In this document: positions 1 through 7,111 of the stretch, in pieces
Layout of the letters: the number at the start of each line of letters is the position of its first letter
How positions within the stretch are numbered: the stretch's first letter is position 1
Assembly: GCA_934668695.1 (NCBI GenBank)
Contig: CAKUOD010000024.1
Coordinates: 1 to 16,510, forward strand
Length of the DNA stretch: 16,510 bases
From: an uncultured Collinsella sp.
GTDB taxonomy: Bacteria > Actinomycetota > Coriobacteriia > Coriobacteriales > Coriobacteriaceae
Direction of reading: 5' to 3'
Notes under the pieces: generated by a model
What the model saw: the letters and a program-made list of their open reading frames with translations, nothing else
Told to the model about the DNA's origin: nothing
Databases searched by the model: none
Translations under genes and position numbers: made by a program

Positions 1-128
1 CCCGTCACGTAGGCGCCGGCGTTCATAAAGAACGGGGACTGACGGCCGCTCTTGAGCGTAAAGCTGCCGAACTTAAGCACGTCGGACTCGACCATAAACT
101 TGATGAACTCTTGCTTGTAAGCCTCCAT
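1..128 (-). CDS. pyrE: Orotate phosphoribosyltransferase, N-terminal fragment (gene runs off the left edge)
   Basis: PyrE joins orotate to PRPP to make orotidine 5'-phosphate, the penultimate step of UMP synthesis in the cytoplasm. The first 42 codons are present. They begin [11 protein letters not shown] and continue with a segment [17 protein letters not shown] followed by MNAGAYVTG. This matches the start of bacterial PyrE proteins, where E. coli has [21 protein letters not shown]. The start at 128 is supported by a GAGAGGAG ribosome-binding site about 6 nt upstream and by alignment of the first residues. Two further in-frame ATGs lie upstream (143 and 155) but are badly spaced from any Shine-Dalgarno. 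The PRPP-binding motif lies beyond the window. The identification is firm for so short a piece, because the FTLKSGRxSP block is characteristic of the family. Confidence 0.93.
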   Translation of the reverse strand, partial: MEAYKQEFIKFMVESDVLKFGSFTLKSGRQSPFFMNAGAYVT

Positions 129-214
129 GCGGGCTCCTCTCATAATCGCGTACATGCCCTCCAGTTTAGCGCAGGCGAGGCGTCGATGCGGGCGCGCTTT
201 ACCAAGCAGACGGC

Positions 215-256
215 CAAAAAACCACCACAAAGGTGCCTGTCCCCTTTGTGGTGGTT
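215..256 (-). terminator. Intrinsic terminator after the LuxR-type regulator gene, also a REP-like hairpin
   Basis: Arms 220-233 and 243-256 are perfect 14-bp inverted repeats (AACCACCACAAAGG on the plus strand) around a 9-nt loop. Read on the minus strand, the hairpin starts 3 nt after the regulator's stop codon (259-261) and is followed by six T (complement of A216-A221). That is a textbook Rho-independent terminator, and it also isolates pyrE from readthrough. The loop region carries GTCCCC on the plus strand (GGGGAC on the minus strand), a motif shared with the palindrome at 8684-8743. It may therefore be a member of a dispersed repeat family used here as a terminator. Confidence 0.85.
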
Positions 257-258
257 GG

Positions 259-1803
259 CTAGCCTTGGGGAGCCCAGGACCAGAAGAGACTGACGAGCGC
301 CACACGCGAGTTGGTGCCGACCTTTTTGTTGATCGAGGCGATGTGTCGATAGAGTGTGGAGCGCGAAAGGAACAGCGATGCCGCCACGTCCTGCACGCTG
401 TCGTCCGATACGACCAGCGCCTCCAGCACATCGTGCTCGCGCTTGGTGAGCTCAAAGGTGGCGACAAAGCCATTAAGTCGTTCGTCAAACGAAAGCTCCT
501 GCGCTTCCAAGGGCACCGTGTCCGCCTGATCGGGTGCGCAGCTCACACCAAGATCGTCGGTGGCAAATGCCAGCTCGCCTTGCTGCACCGCCTCGTCGAC
601 ATGTCGCCCAAACTGCCCCAACAGCGAAATCGCAATACCCGCAAGCAGCACGAGCGTCGCGGCCACCGCCACCAGCACGTTCCGGCTCAAGATAATCGCC
701 ACCGCCGGCGCCGTCACCAACAGCGCGCAGATGCTGTTGATGACGCAGCCCATACACGGCCATAGATACGACCAGCGCGCATACATCGAAATCGCAGCGA
801 ACTTCGTGGTAAAGAACACCACAAAAAAGCCCGAGCCTAGGTAGAAGATTATCGTGGCGGCGAGCACGTTGCCACCATTATCGTCGGTGATGAGCGCAAA
901 GAATGAGAGCGCGGACAGCATGGCGGCGCACGTCATGATGATATTCATATACGAGCGTCCGCGCAGGTCGTACAGGACGCCGGCAGCTAAAGCACCTACG
1001 ACCAGCAGCAGGCGCGGCCAGTTGCCTAAATCGATTACGCCGGCAGCATGAGAAATCGTGAGTCCCACGTTGAGGGCGGCGAACACGCCGGTGAGACCGG
1101 CGGTCGCCACTGTCAGGCGCACCACGGCGGCACGAAACGCCGCCTTTGCCTCGGGGTCGCTTTGCCATTTGGCGCCATATTCCAGCGCGTCGACCGACAG
1201 CTCGGTAAAACCGGCATCGAACTCGGGATCGGACTCGTCGCGCAGTTTGGCACGGCGAACGCCGTGAAGCAGCACCACTTGGACGATGGCGCAGACAACT
1301 AGAACAAACTGCTGCAGAATGCCCGCGGGCAGCACCACATGGTTGAACACCTGGACCATAACGCCCAAGGCATAGGAAAGCGCCGCCGCGCGCGCCAAAC
1401 AGGGCGTCCGCGCAAAGCGGCGTGCAAAGTTGGCGTGAACGACCGATCCGCAATAACCCAGCGCGCCGCACGCGACCAGAGCCCCAAGGATCATCATGTC
1501 AAACCGAACCGCCATGACCATCAACAGCAATGCCGACACCAGCAGCACGCCCGTGATTTCGCTTATCGTATCGATTGCTTGGGGCCGGCGATAGTACAGG
1601 ATGGGACGCACGAAATAGCCGATCACACTCGAACCGAGGATAATGCTCTCGTAGATGACGGCCTCGCTTGACGGCACAAATTCGGCCACGCGTACGTCAA
1701 AGAAGTACTCGCCGGCCAAAAACGTGAAAAAGAAAAGCGCCAGGCACAGAATTTCCCGTATGCCCCGGCGCAGGTATGCGGTTGTATTTCCCAGGTCCCT
1801 CAT
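259..1803 (-). CDS. Membrane-bound LuxR-type helix-turn-helix regulator
   Basis: A 514-residue protein. About the first 410 residues are hydrophobic with roughly 10-12 membrane helices in an MFS-like pattern, split by a polar loop near residues 185-225. After a linker rich in acidic residues, the last ~65 residues form a LuxR/GerE DNA-binding domain. It begins [12 protein letters not shown] and its recognition-helix region reads [20 protein letters not shown]. This architecture (transporter-like sensor fused to a C-terminal HTH) is common in Coriobacteriia and is presumed to sense a small molecule at the membrane; the ligand is unknown. The ATG at 1803 is preferred, with a GGGGG run 6 nt upstream. 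An in-frame GTG at 1869 would add 22 residues and cannot be excluded. It lies between pyrE and the glycoside hydrolase gene, transcribed with both, but has its own terminator. Whether it controls the neighbouring sugar genes is speculation. Confidence 0.85.
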   Translation of the reverse strand: MRDLGNTTAYLRRGIREILCLALFFFTFLAGEYFFDVRVAEFVPSSEAVIYESIILGSSVIGYFVRPILYYRRPQAIDTISEITGVLLVSALLLMVMAVRFDMMILGALVACGALGYCGSVVHANFARRFARTPCLARAAALSYALGVMVQVFNHVVLPAGILQQFVLVVCAIVQVVLLHGVRRAKLRDESDPEFDAGFTELSVDALEYGAKWQSDPEAKAAFRAAVVRLTVATAGLTGVFAALNVGLTISHAAGVIDLGNWPRLLLVVGALAAGVLYDLRGRSYMNIIMTCAAMLSALSFFALITDDNGGNVLAATIIFYLGSGFFVVFFTTKFAAISMYARWSYLWPCMGCVINSICALLVTAPAVAIILSRNVLVAVAATLVLLAGIAISLLGQFGRHVDEAVQQGELAFATDDLGVSCAPDQADTVPLEAQELSFDERLNGFVATFELTKREHDVLEALVVSDDSVQDVAASLFLSRSTLYRHIASINKKVGTNSRVALVSLFWSWAPQG

Positions 1804-1916
1804 TGGTAACCCCCAGCCGCTTAGATGTCCGGAGAACCATTTTAATAGAGAACGGGTCCTACTATCCACGCGACACCCGAACTGTTACGCATTTGTCCTC
1901 GACCGCCCGAGACAGC

Positions 1917-1983
1917 AGTTGCGATGAAATAGTTCCTGTTCGACCGGCCCGGGCTGTCATTTAGGAACTATTCCACCGCAACT
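1917..1983. repeat. 21-bp imperfect inverted repeat upstream of the LuxR-type regulator gene
   Basis: Arm 1917-1937 and arm 1963-1983 are inverted repeats matching at 19 of 21 positions, separated by a 25-nt loop. The core is AATAGTTCCT / AGGAACTATT. Both mismatches are A opposite C on the plus strand, which become G-U pairs in RNA made from the minus strand, so a minus-strand transcript would pair along the whole stem. That fits the 5' leader of the regulator gene, whose start is 114-180 nt further on, or a mobile palindromic repeat. No coding region was recognised elsewhere in the 1870-2065 gap. Confidence 0.8.
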
Positions 1984-2065
1984 TATAAAGGGGACTGGGT
2001 TGTTGTGTCGGAGAAAGGGGAGGTACCCGGGCCGAAGGGTGAAGCTCGAGATCGAAACTCGGGCG

Positions 2066-3379
2066 TTAGCGCTCGGGAGTCAGAATCACCAGGGCGTCGT
2101 GCTCAAAGGGATGCTGAGCCACGCGCACGGTGCCGTCGCCGTTGTCGCGAACGGGCAGCTTGGCAATGCGTTTGTCCTCCATGTCGAGCGCCGTCGCCGT
2201 CCAGCCGCGAGCACTATCGAGCTTAAATGTAAGCGCCGTGGTGCGCGGCAGATAGGTGACGACACGCTCGCCGATACGCGCCACGCGAATGGCCTCACGT
2301 GCGTCGTCGAGCAGCTCCTGCGCGGGGACGACGGCAAGCGCGTCGTCGGCCGCCGTGGCACCCAGCCCGGCAAGCACATGCTCGATCGCGCCAAAGTCCC
2401 ACACGCCCGCAAACTGCAGGCACTCTTGCCAGCGGAACGGCATATCAAAGCCCTCGCCCAGGACCGAACCCTGGCTGCGCGACGTCTGCCAGTTCCAAAC
2501 GCCGTGGGCGCCGTAGGTCACGCCGGCACTGGCACCGGCAAGAATCGACGACCACACGCTCGCGCGGCAGTCCTGCGCGGTAAAACGCCAGTACACGTTG
2601 CGCGAGGCACCCATCTGCTCGTAGCAGGGCTCGGAGTTGACCATCGGCTTTTTGGGATAGTTGGCGATAAAGTCCTGCGGCAAGTGCCAAGCCTCGGGCT
2701 GGCCCTCGTAGTTGTGGCCGGGCTGGAACATATAGAAGTCCAGGCGGTCCAGATACTGCGCGGGAATCGTGCGGTTGCCACGGTTGATGTGCATGGTACG
2801 CAGAGCCTCGGGCGCGCGCTTCGCAACCTCGTCGAGCGCATCCTCGTAATAGGCAATCGCCCCGTCACCGGCAAAGTCCGTGTCGCCCGTCACCACGTAG
2901 ACAGGGTCGAACTCGCCCAGGTTCTCAACGACGCGGGCAACATGGGCACGGACCTCCTCGCGCGGCATAACCTCGGCACCGCAACGTTCGGCAATCTTGG
3001 CACCCCAGGTACCGGGCACGTAGTTGCACCACATGAGCACAAGTGCAGGACGAATGCCGTGCTCGACGGCAGCGCGGCACATGGCGGCGGCGCGATCCCA
3101 ATACTCCTGGTTGGGACGGGACCAATCAAAGTGCACGCCATCCTCGCTGGCATAGGGCCAAATGCCCAGATCGGGGCAGCAGCGATCCCACTGCGGCAGC
3201 GTGTTGATCTGCAGCACATTCATGCCCTGCTCGGCGCGACGGGTCAGATAGTAATCCCAGTCGGCCTCGGAGATGCTGGTGAATGCGCTCCAGCACGTAT
3301 CGGCAAACCAAAAGAACGGCTTGCCCTCGCACAAGAAACCGTCCTGACGACCGTTGACGGTCAGCTTTCCCAAACTCAT
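2066..3379 (-). CDS. DUF4038-type glycoside hydrolase, apiosidase-like (GH140-related), cytoplasmic
   Basis: A 437-residue protein with the look of a DUF4038 TIM-barrel glycosidase followed by a short beta-rich C-terminal domain (about residues 345-437, PF12904-like). The opening GKPFFWFADTCWSAF block is typical of the family. Likely catalytic acids are D166 in VVTGDTD and E250 in MVNSEPCYE. Characterised members (GH140) remove apiose from the pectin side chain rhamnogalacturonan II. The exact substrate here is not shown. There is no signal peptide, so the enzyme should act inside the cell on imported glycoside. Two ATGs compete: 3379 has AAAGGA 7 nt upstream and is preferred, while 3385 is only 1 nt from it. 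The open frame runs on upstream of these starts into the PTS gene's antisense, which is not coding. It lies 211 bp downstream of the PTS permease on the same strand, suggesting joint use. Confidence 0.85.
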   Translation of the reverse strand: MSLGKLTVNGRQDGFLCEGKPFFWFADTCWSAFTSISEADWDYYLTRRAEQGMNVLQINTLPQWDRCCPDLGIWPYASEDGVHFDWSRPNQEYWDRAAAMCRAAVEHGIRPALVLMWCNYVPGTWGAKIAERCGAEVMPREEVRAHVARVVENLGEFDPVYVVTGDTDFAGDGAIAYYEDALDEVAKRAPEALRTMHINRGNRTIPAQYLDRLDFYMFQPGHNYEGQPEAWHLPQDFIANYPKKPMVNSEPCYEQMGASRNVYWRFTAQDCRASVWSSILAGASAGVTYGAHGVWNWQTSRSQGSVLGEGFDMPFRWQECLQFAGVWDFGAIEHVLAGLGATAADDALAVVPAQELLDDAREAIRVARIGERVVTYLPRTTALTFKLDSARGWTATALDMEDKRIAKLPVRDNGDGTVRVAQHPFEHDALVILTPER

Positions 3380-3516
3380 CTGCATGTCCTTTCGCTCGAT
3401 AAAGGAATTGCGAACCGGCAGAAGCTTTCGCGGAAACCCCTGGTGCAAAAGCCCCTGTCGCTTAGCAAGCCCTTGTGGGCGGGCATCTCCCGTCCCAATC
3501 AGTCTACCTTGCAAGA

Positions 3517-3550
3517 AGGGCCCCGCCGGGCTTGCGCCTGACGGGGCCCT
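3517..3550 (-). terminator. GC-rich hairpin after the PTS gene, possible (partial) terminator
   Basis: Arms 3517-3525 (AGGGCCCCG) and 3542-3550 are perfect 9-bp inverted repeats around a 16-nt loop, 40 nt past the PTS stop codon. On the minus strand the following bases are TCTTGC, a poor T tract, so termination is probably incomplete. Some readthrough into the glycosidase gene is plausible. The 3380-3590 gap shows no gene and no convincing promoter. Confidence 0.55.
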
Positions 3551-3590
3551 GTCGTGTAGGTAAGGTCGTATGCGACCGAATGGCTTGGCC

Positions 3591-5018
3591 TTAGGCCTCC
3601 ATCTCGGCGAGCTCCTCCTTGGAGAAGCCGGTGAAGTAGACCACCACAGCAGCCACGACGCAGGCGACAACCATGCCGATGATGGCGCAGATGGTGTTCT
3701 CCATGCCGCCCTGGAGATAACCCAGGAAGACCAGGAAGTTCGTCGCCATGGCGCCAACGTAGAGGGTAACGTGGAGCAGCGAGGAGACGAGGGCACCAGC
3801 GGCACCGCCGATGATCATGCCGATCATGGTGCGACGGAAGCGCAGGATGGTACCGAAGAGCGCGGGCTCGGTAACGCCACCGAGGAGTGCGGACACCACG
3901 TAGCCGGCGCAGAGGCCCTTCTCCTCCTTATTGCGGATGCGGAGGAAGGCACCGATAGCGCAGCCCCAGACAGCGGTCATAGCGCAGTTGGTAGCAACGA
4001 AGAGGAACGGGTCGCTGCCGACCTGGAGGATCTGCACCTGGGCGAGCATGATGACGGGCATGTGCATGCCGGCGACCACGAAGAGCTGCCAGAAGGCGCC
4101 GAGGATCATCATAGCGAGCGTGGTGAAGATGCCGCCCATGTTCTGCAGGCCAAAGAGGAGTGCGGCGATGCCCTGACCAAGGAGGTTACCAACGGGGGCA
4201 AGAGCGATGAACATGATGGGGACAACGACGATCATCGTGAAGAACGGAGCAAACAGCGTGGAGAGGACGTCGGGGACGTGCTTCTTCATGAACTTCTCGA
4301 CAACTGCCAGAACCGGAATCGTCAGCATGATGGGAAGAACGGTCTGGGAATAGTTGGTCGCGGTCATCTGATAACCGTAGACGCTGATGGCGCCACCTTC
4401 AGCAGCAGCGGAGATGATGCTGGGCGCAATGAGGATAGCGCCGCTCAGCATGCCGAGCATGGGGCTGGCGCCGAGCTTTTTTGCGGCGGCGTAGCCCAGG
4501 AAGATCGGCAGGAAGTAGAAACCGGCCTCGTAGAGCGTCGTGTTAAAGAACGTGTACGTCGGGTCGGTGTCGCTCAGCAGACCAAAGACCTGGGGGCCGA
4601 GGACAACTGCAAAGGTGCGGAACAGACCGGCGGCCATGATCAGCGGAATGAGCTGAGTCATCGTGCCGGAGAGATAGTCGAGAACTGCGTTCCAGACGCC
4701 CTTAGGGGTCAACTTCTCCTTGGGCTTGTCGGCATCGAGGTTCTCCTCGACGGCCGCACCCCTCGTAACACCGGAGATGGCGACGAACTCGTCGAGCACC
4801 TTGGGCACGTTCTGGCCGATGATGACCTGGAGCTGGCTACCGGAGAACTGACAACCCAGAACACCCTTAACCTTCTTGATCTTCTCCACGTCGGCCTTGC
4901 TGTTATCCTTGAGCGTCAGACGCAGGCGCGTCATGCAGTTGGTGGCGATGGTGACGTTTTCCGCACCACCCACGAGCTCGAGGACATCGGTGGCAATCTG
5001 CTTGTTATCTACTGCCAT
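3591..5018 (-). CDS. PTS EIIBC permease, beta-glucoside/sucrose family, without an EIIA domain
   Basis: A 475-residue sugar permease that would import and phosphorylate its substrate at the membrane. The N-terminal IIB domain (about 1-90) carries the phosphorylated cysteine C28 in ATNCMTRLRL. A linker leads into a IIC domain (about 105-465) with roughly ten hydrophobic segments. It includes LPIFLGYAAAKKLG, typical of the beta-glucoside family, and the GGVTEPALFG signature. The NCMTRLR form of the active site also occurs in MurNAc permease MurP, so the sugar cannot be fixed from sequence. Full-length BglF-type proteins end in a IIA domain of about 150 residues, which is absent here, so a separate EIIA must serve it. 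The start at 5018 has GGAGG 6 nt upstream; the ATG at 5033 lacks one. Its promoter region is the GTTTAC-rich divergent intergenic DNA. A 7-bp stem (5042-5048/5061-5067) lies in its leader. Confidence 0.93.
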   Translation of the reverse strand: MAVDNKQIATDVLELVGGAENVTIATNCMTRLRLTLKDNSKADVEKIKKVKGVLGCQFSGSQLQVIIGQNVPKVLDEFVAISGVTRGAAVEENLDADKPKEKLTPKGVWNAVLDYLSGTMTQLIPLIMAAGLFRTFAVVLGPQVFGLLSDTDPTYTFFNTTLYEAGFYFLPIFLGYAAAKKLGASPMLGMLSGAILIAPSIISAAAEGGAISVYGYQMTATNYSQTVLPIMLTIPVLAVVEKFMKKHVPDVLSTLFAPFFTMIVVVPIMFIALAPVGNLLGQGIAALLFGLQNMGGIFTTLAMMILGAFWQLFVVAGMHMPVIMLAQVQILQVGSDPFLFVATNCAMTAVWGCAIGAFLRIRNKEEKGLCAGYVVSALLGGVTEPALFGTILRFRRTMIGMIIGGAAGALVSSLLHVTLYVGAMATNFLVFLGYLQGGMENTICAIIGMVVACVVAAVVVYFTGFSKEELAEMEA

Positions 5019-5124
5019 GGGACCCCTCCCCATATCTTCGTGTGCCCGATTACCTAGATGCGGGCACGCCTTTGGCTCGGCGACTATAACCCCTTACGGT
5101 TGCCGAACCCTTGGACACGCTGTC

Positions 5125-5482
5125 GTAAACAAGGTGTTTACTGAACGTTTACGGGCTTTAGTTTACACGGAACGCCTAATTTGTGGCAATTTTGCCGTCT
5201 ATAGTCCGGTGAACGGTAGGAAATCGGGGGTGAACGTATCTAAATGGATGAGGACCGTCTCTTTGCCAACGTTTAGCTATATGGCTGTTTACGTGGGTTT
5301 TTCCTTTAACTAGAACCTCATAGCCTTGTTGATGTCTTAACAAAAGCCCTGATAGACGGTAGTAAACATACGTTTAGTAGTTCATTGGGTGTTCAATTCG
5401 ACCGTTTACCGAGTTCATCTGCACGTTCTGCAATTCTGTATTAAACTAAACATGTTTAGATTGTATTGCCGCAGATGTTTAC
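5125..5482. promoter_or_regulatory. GTTTAC hexamer array in the divergent PTS/esterase control region
   Basis: The 490-bp gap between the divergent genes holds eight exact GTTTAC sites in either orientation: 5125, 5136, 5147, 5161, 5287, 5362, 5404 and 5477 (first base). Four GTTTAG variants lie at 5271, 5372, 5446 and 5454. Some pair as palindromes: 5125-5141 (GTAAAC, 5 nt, GTTTAC), 5362-5377 (4 nt) and 5446-5459 (2 nt). Sites 5136 and 5147 are 11 bp apart, one helical turn. By chance about 0.2 exact sites would be expected in this length. A TATAGT at 5083-5088 (minus strand) is a possible -10 for the PTS gene, with no good -35. This would suit activation from the 5125-5166 cluster. The stretch looks like multiple operators for one regulator; its identity is unknown. 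Confidence 0.7.
5446..5459. promoter_or_regulatory. Perfect 14-bp palindromic operator candidate upstream of the esterase gene
   Basis: CTAAACATGTTTAG is a perfect palindrome 50 bp before the esterase ATG. It is built from two inverted copies of the GTTTA motif found across the region. Its position would place a bound protein in or near the esterase promoter, so it is the best single candidate for an operator. No confident -10/-35 pair was recognised around it. Confidence 0.5.
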
Positions 5483-5508
5483 CGCTCGCGGCGCAAAGGA
5501 GGCAGCTC

Positions 5509-6846
5509 ATGGAACTCAAATCGTGCACCTATGCAACCGTCACCACCTTGGGCGACTTTGGCCCCTGGATCAGCAAGGTTGTGCTCGACCTGCCGTGCAC
5601 CGTGCGCGCCAACGACATTGACGCGCACTCCTTCCATATATATGTAGAGCGCCACGAGCGCTCGGGCGAGGTCCTGATGCGCAAGGAGCGCGGCGCCGAC
5701 CACGCCGCGCCTTCTGTGGGCTACGTCGATGTGCTCGCCGCCTATCCGTGCGATGAGTGTGGCCGTAAGCTCGCCTTTGGCACCCACGTGGCGCTCGAGG
5801 TCGCCGAGCAGCGCCTGACCAAGACCATCGAGGGCGGCGTGATGGGCTCGCGCATGCTCGATGACCAGCTGCGCATCACGCAGCTCGCAGCCCTTCCCGG
5901 CAACGACGGCGATGACCCCACCTGCGGTCTGGTCTTTGACGCCTGCCGCGGCGACATCTGCCCTGCGCTCAAAGGCTGGAGCAACGCCACGCAAAAGACC
6001 GCCGTCAATGGCATCGCACTCGAGTACGGCTTCTTTGAGCCGAGCTTTAAGGCCGAGGACTCGGCATGCTTCAATCCCTTCGCGCCCGAGGCCACAGTCG
6101 TGCCCCAAAAGGCTCCGCTCGTGGTGTATCTGCACGGCGCCGGCGAGGGCAAGGGCTCCACGCAGGGCGAGGGCGCCACGCGCGCCTATATCGGCAACCG
6201 CGTGACGGCCATCAGCCAGGCGCAGATTCAGCGCTATTTTGGCGGCTTTGCTTGGGTGCTCGTGCCGCAGTCGCCCACATTTTGGATGGACAACGGCGTC
6301 GAGCAGCTCGGCCACTCCAACCAGAGCATCTACTCCCCCGTGCTCAAGGCGCTCATTGACGAGTTTGTCGCCGAGCACGCCGACCGCATCGACACCGACC
6401 GCATCGTGGTCGCCGGCCTGTCCAACGGCGGCTTTATGACGCTGCGCCTGTGCGCCGACTACCCCGATTTCTTCGCCGCGGGCCTTCCCTGCTGCGCGCC
6501 GTGGTACAACGCCACGGACGAGGACGTCGCCGCCCTGGCCAAGACGCCGCTGTGGTTTACGCACTCCAAGGGCGACGAGCTCGTGTCTCCGCAGGAGACC
6601 GTGCTGCCGCTCACGGCTCGTCTGCGCGCCGCCGGCGCCAACGTGCACCTCACGTACTTTAGCCATGTCGAGGACCTGACCGGGCGCTACCGCGAGGCCG
6701 ACGGTTCGCCCAAGAAGACGTTCAACCATGGCGTGTGGATCCACCAATTCAACGACCTGTGTTATCAAGACTTCGACGGGGGCAACGTACTCATCGACGG
6801 CGAGCCGGTGGGCTGCTGGGAGTGGTCGGCCAGAGTTTCGAGGTAA
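5509..6846 (+). CDS. Alpha/beta-hydrolase esterase with N-terminal Ig-like domain (EstA / prolyl-oligopeptidase-like)
   Basis: A 445-residue serine hydrolase. Residues about 1-125 look like the Ig-like domain seen in EstA-type esterases. The alpha/beta-hydrolase fold follows from about residue 170. VVYLHGAGEG (205-214) supplies the oxyanion region, GLSNGGF places the nucleophile at S305, HSKGDEL gives D356, and FNHGVW gives H407 as the likely third member (H412 is an alternative). There is no signal peptide or lipobox, so it is probably cytoplasmic. Related proteins are carboxyl or acetyl esterases acting on short acyl groups, and some are annotated as peptidases. De-esterification of plant glycans or glycosides fits the neighbouring PTS and glycosidase. 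The start at 5509 has AAAGGAGG 6 nt upstream; the frame stays open to 5389, without a Shine-Dalgarno there. It is divergent from the PTS gene across the GTTTAC array. Confidence 0.83.
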   Translation: MELKSCTYATVTTLGDFGPWISKVVLDLPCTVRANDIDAHSFHIYVERHERSGEVLMRKERGADHAAPSVGYVDVLAAYPCDECGRKLAFGTHVALEVAEQRLTKTIEGGVMGSRMLDDQLRITQLAALPGNDGDDPTCGLVFDACRGDICPALKGWSNATQKTAVNGIALEYGFFEPSFKAEDSACFNPFAPEATVVPQKAPLVVYLHGAGEGKGSTQGEGATRAYIGNRVTAISQAQIQRYFGGFAWVLVPQSPTFWMDNGVEQLGHSNQSIYSPVLKALIDEFVAEHADRIDTDRIVVAGLSNGGFMTLRLCADYPDFFAAGLPCCAPWYNATDEDVAALAKTPLWFTHSKGDELVSPQETVLPLTARLRAAGANVHLTYFSHVEDLTGRYREADGSPKKTFNHGVWIHQFNDLCYQDFDGGNVLIDGEPVGCWEWSARVSR

Positions 6847-6856
6847 CCATCCCATC

Positions 6857-6981
6857 GGGGCCCTGACCTTTAGTTTTGTAAACGTCCTCGCGCATGAGTC
6901 CCGCTTATCCTGCTCCTTCGGAGCAACGGATAAGCGGGAGCCGCGCTGCGGAATGTTTACAAAACTAAAGGTCAGGGCCCC
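6857..6981. repeat. 125-bp nested palindromic element between the esterase and DUF1593 genes
   Basis: Outer arms 6857-6883 and 6955-6981 are perfect 27-bp inverted repeats starting GGGGCCCTGACC and ending GTAAAC. Inside them lies a second stem: 6899-6910 pairs with 6928-6939 (12 bp), topped by 6911-6916 with 6920-6925 (6 bp, apex CCTTCGG), with a 2-nt bulge. In total about 45 base pairs form in 125 nt. The element begins 10 nt after the esterase stop. It could act as a transcription barrier for the esterase in either direction, or be a non-autonomous mobile repeat. It contains no coding potential. The remaining sequence to 7111 shows no feature beyond the DUF1593 ribosome-binding site. Confidence 0.88.
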
Positions 6982-7111
6982 TAAGTTAACGTTGTTCGAA
7001 ACGCTGGGCGAGCGCTTCTAGCGGGCCGCCGGGTCGGTGGCGATGGGGGCGTGGGGTCCCGTCTTGCCTTGCGCGTAACTGGCTGAAATGATTTTGGTTG
7101 GAGCTGTTTTT

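Noticed and set aside
2040..2065. Terminator directly after the glycosidase gene
   Set aside because: Only 4-bp complementarities (CGAG/CTCG) and no T tract were found, too weak to call.
2000..3541. 513-codon plus-strand open frame opposite the glycosidase
   Set aside because: The minus strand encodes a recognisable DUF4038 enzyme with a good ribosome-binding site. The plus-strand product is low-complexity Arg/His/Gly/Val-rich with no motif.
3380..3805. 142-codon N-terminal extension of the glycosidase frame
   Set aside because: It runs through the PTS 3' end in antisense, is Ser/Pro/Trp-rich without homology, and the family's conserved start fits the ATG at 3379.
3570..5057. 495-codon plus-strand open frame opposite the PTS gene
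   Set aside because: Its extreme Glu/Asp/His content is the antisense shadow of hydrophobic membrane helices; the minus strand is an unmistakable EIIBC.
5125..5482. CRISPR array or DnaA-box cluster made of the GTTTAC repeats
   Set aside because: The repeats are only 6 bp, in mixed orientation and irregularly spaced, and do not match the DnaA-box consensus TTATCCACA. An operator array fits better.
5479..6855. 458-codon minus-strand open frame opposite the esterase
   Set aside because: The plus strand has the catalytic motifs HGAG and GLSNGG and a strong Shine-Dalgarno. The minus frame is an antisense artefact.
6857..6981. Simple intrinsic terminator of the esterase gene
   Set aside because: The outer stem is followed by TAAGTTAACG, not a T run, and the nested second stem is unnecessary for termination. 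Kept as a palindromic element.
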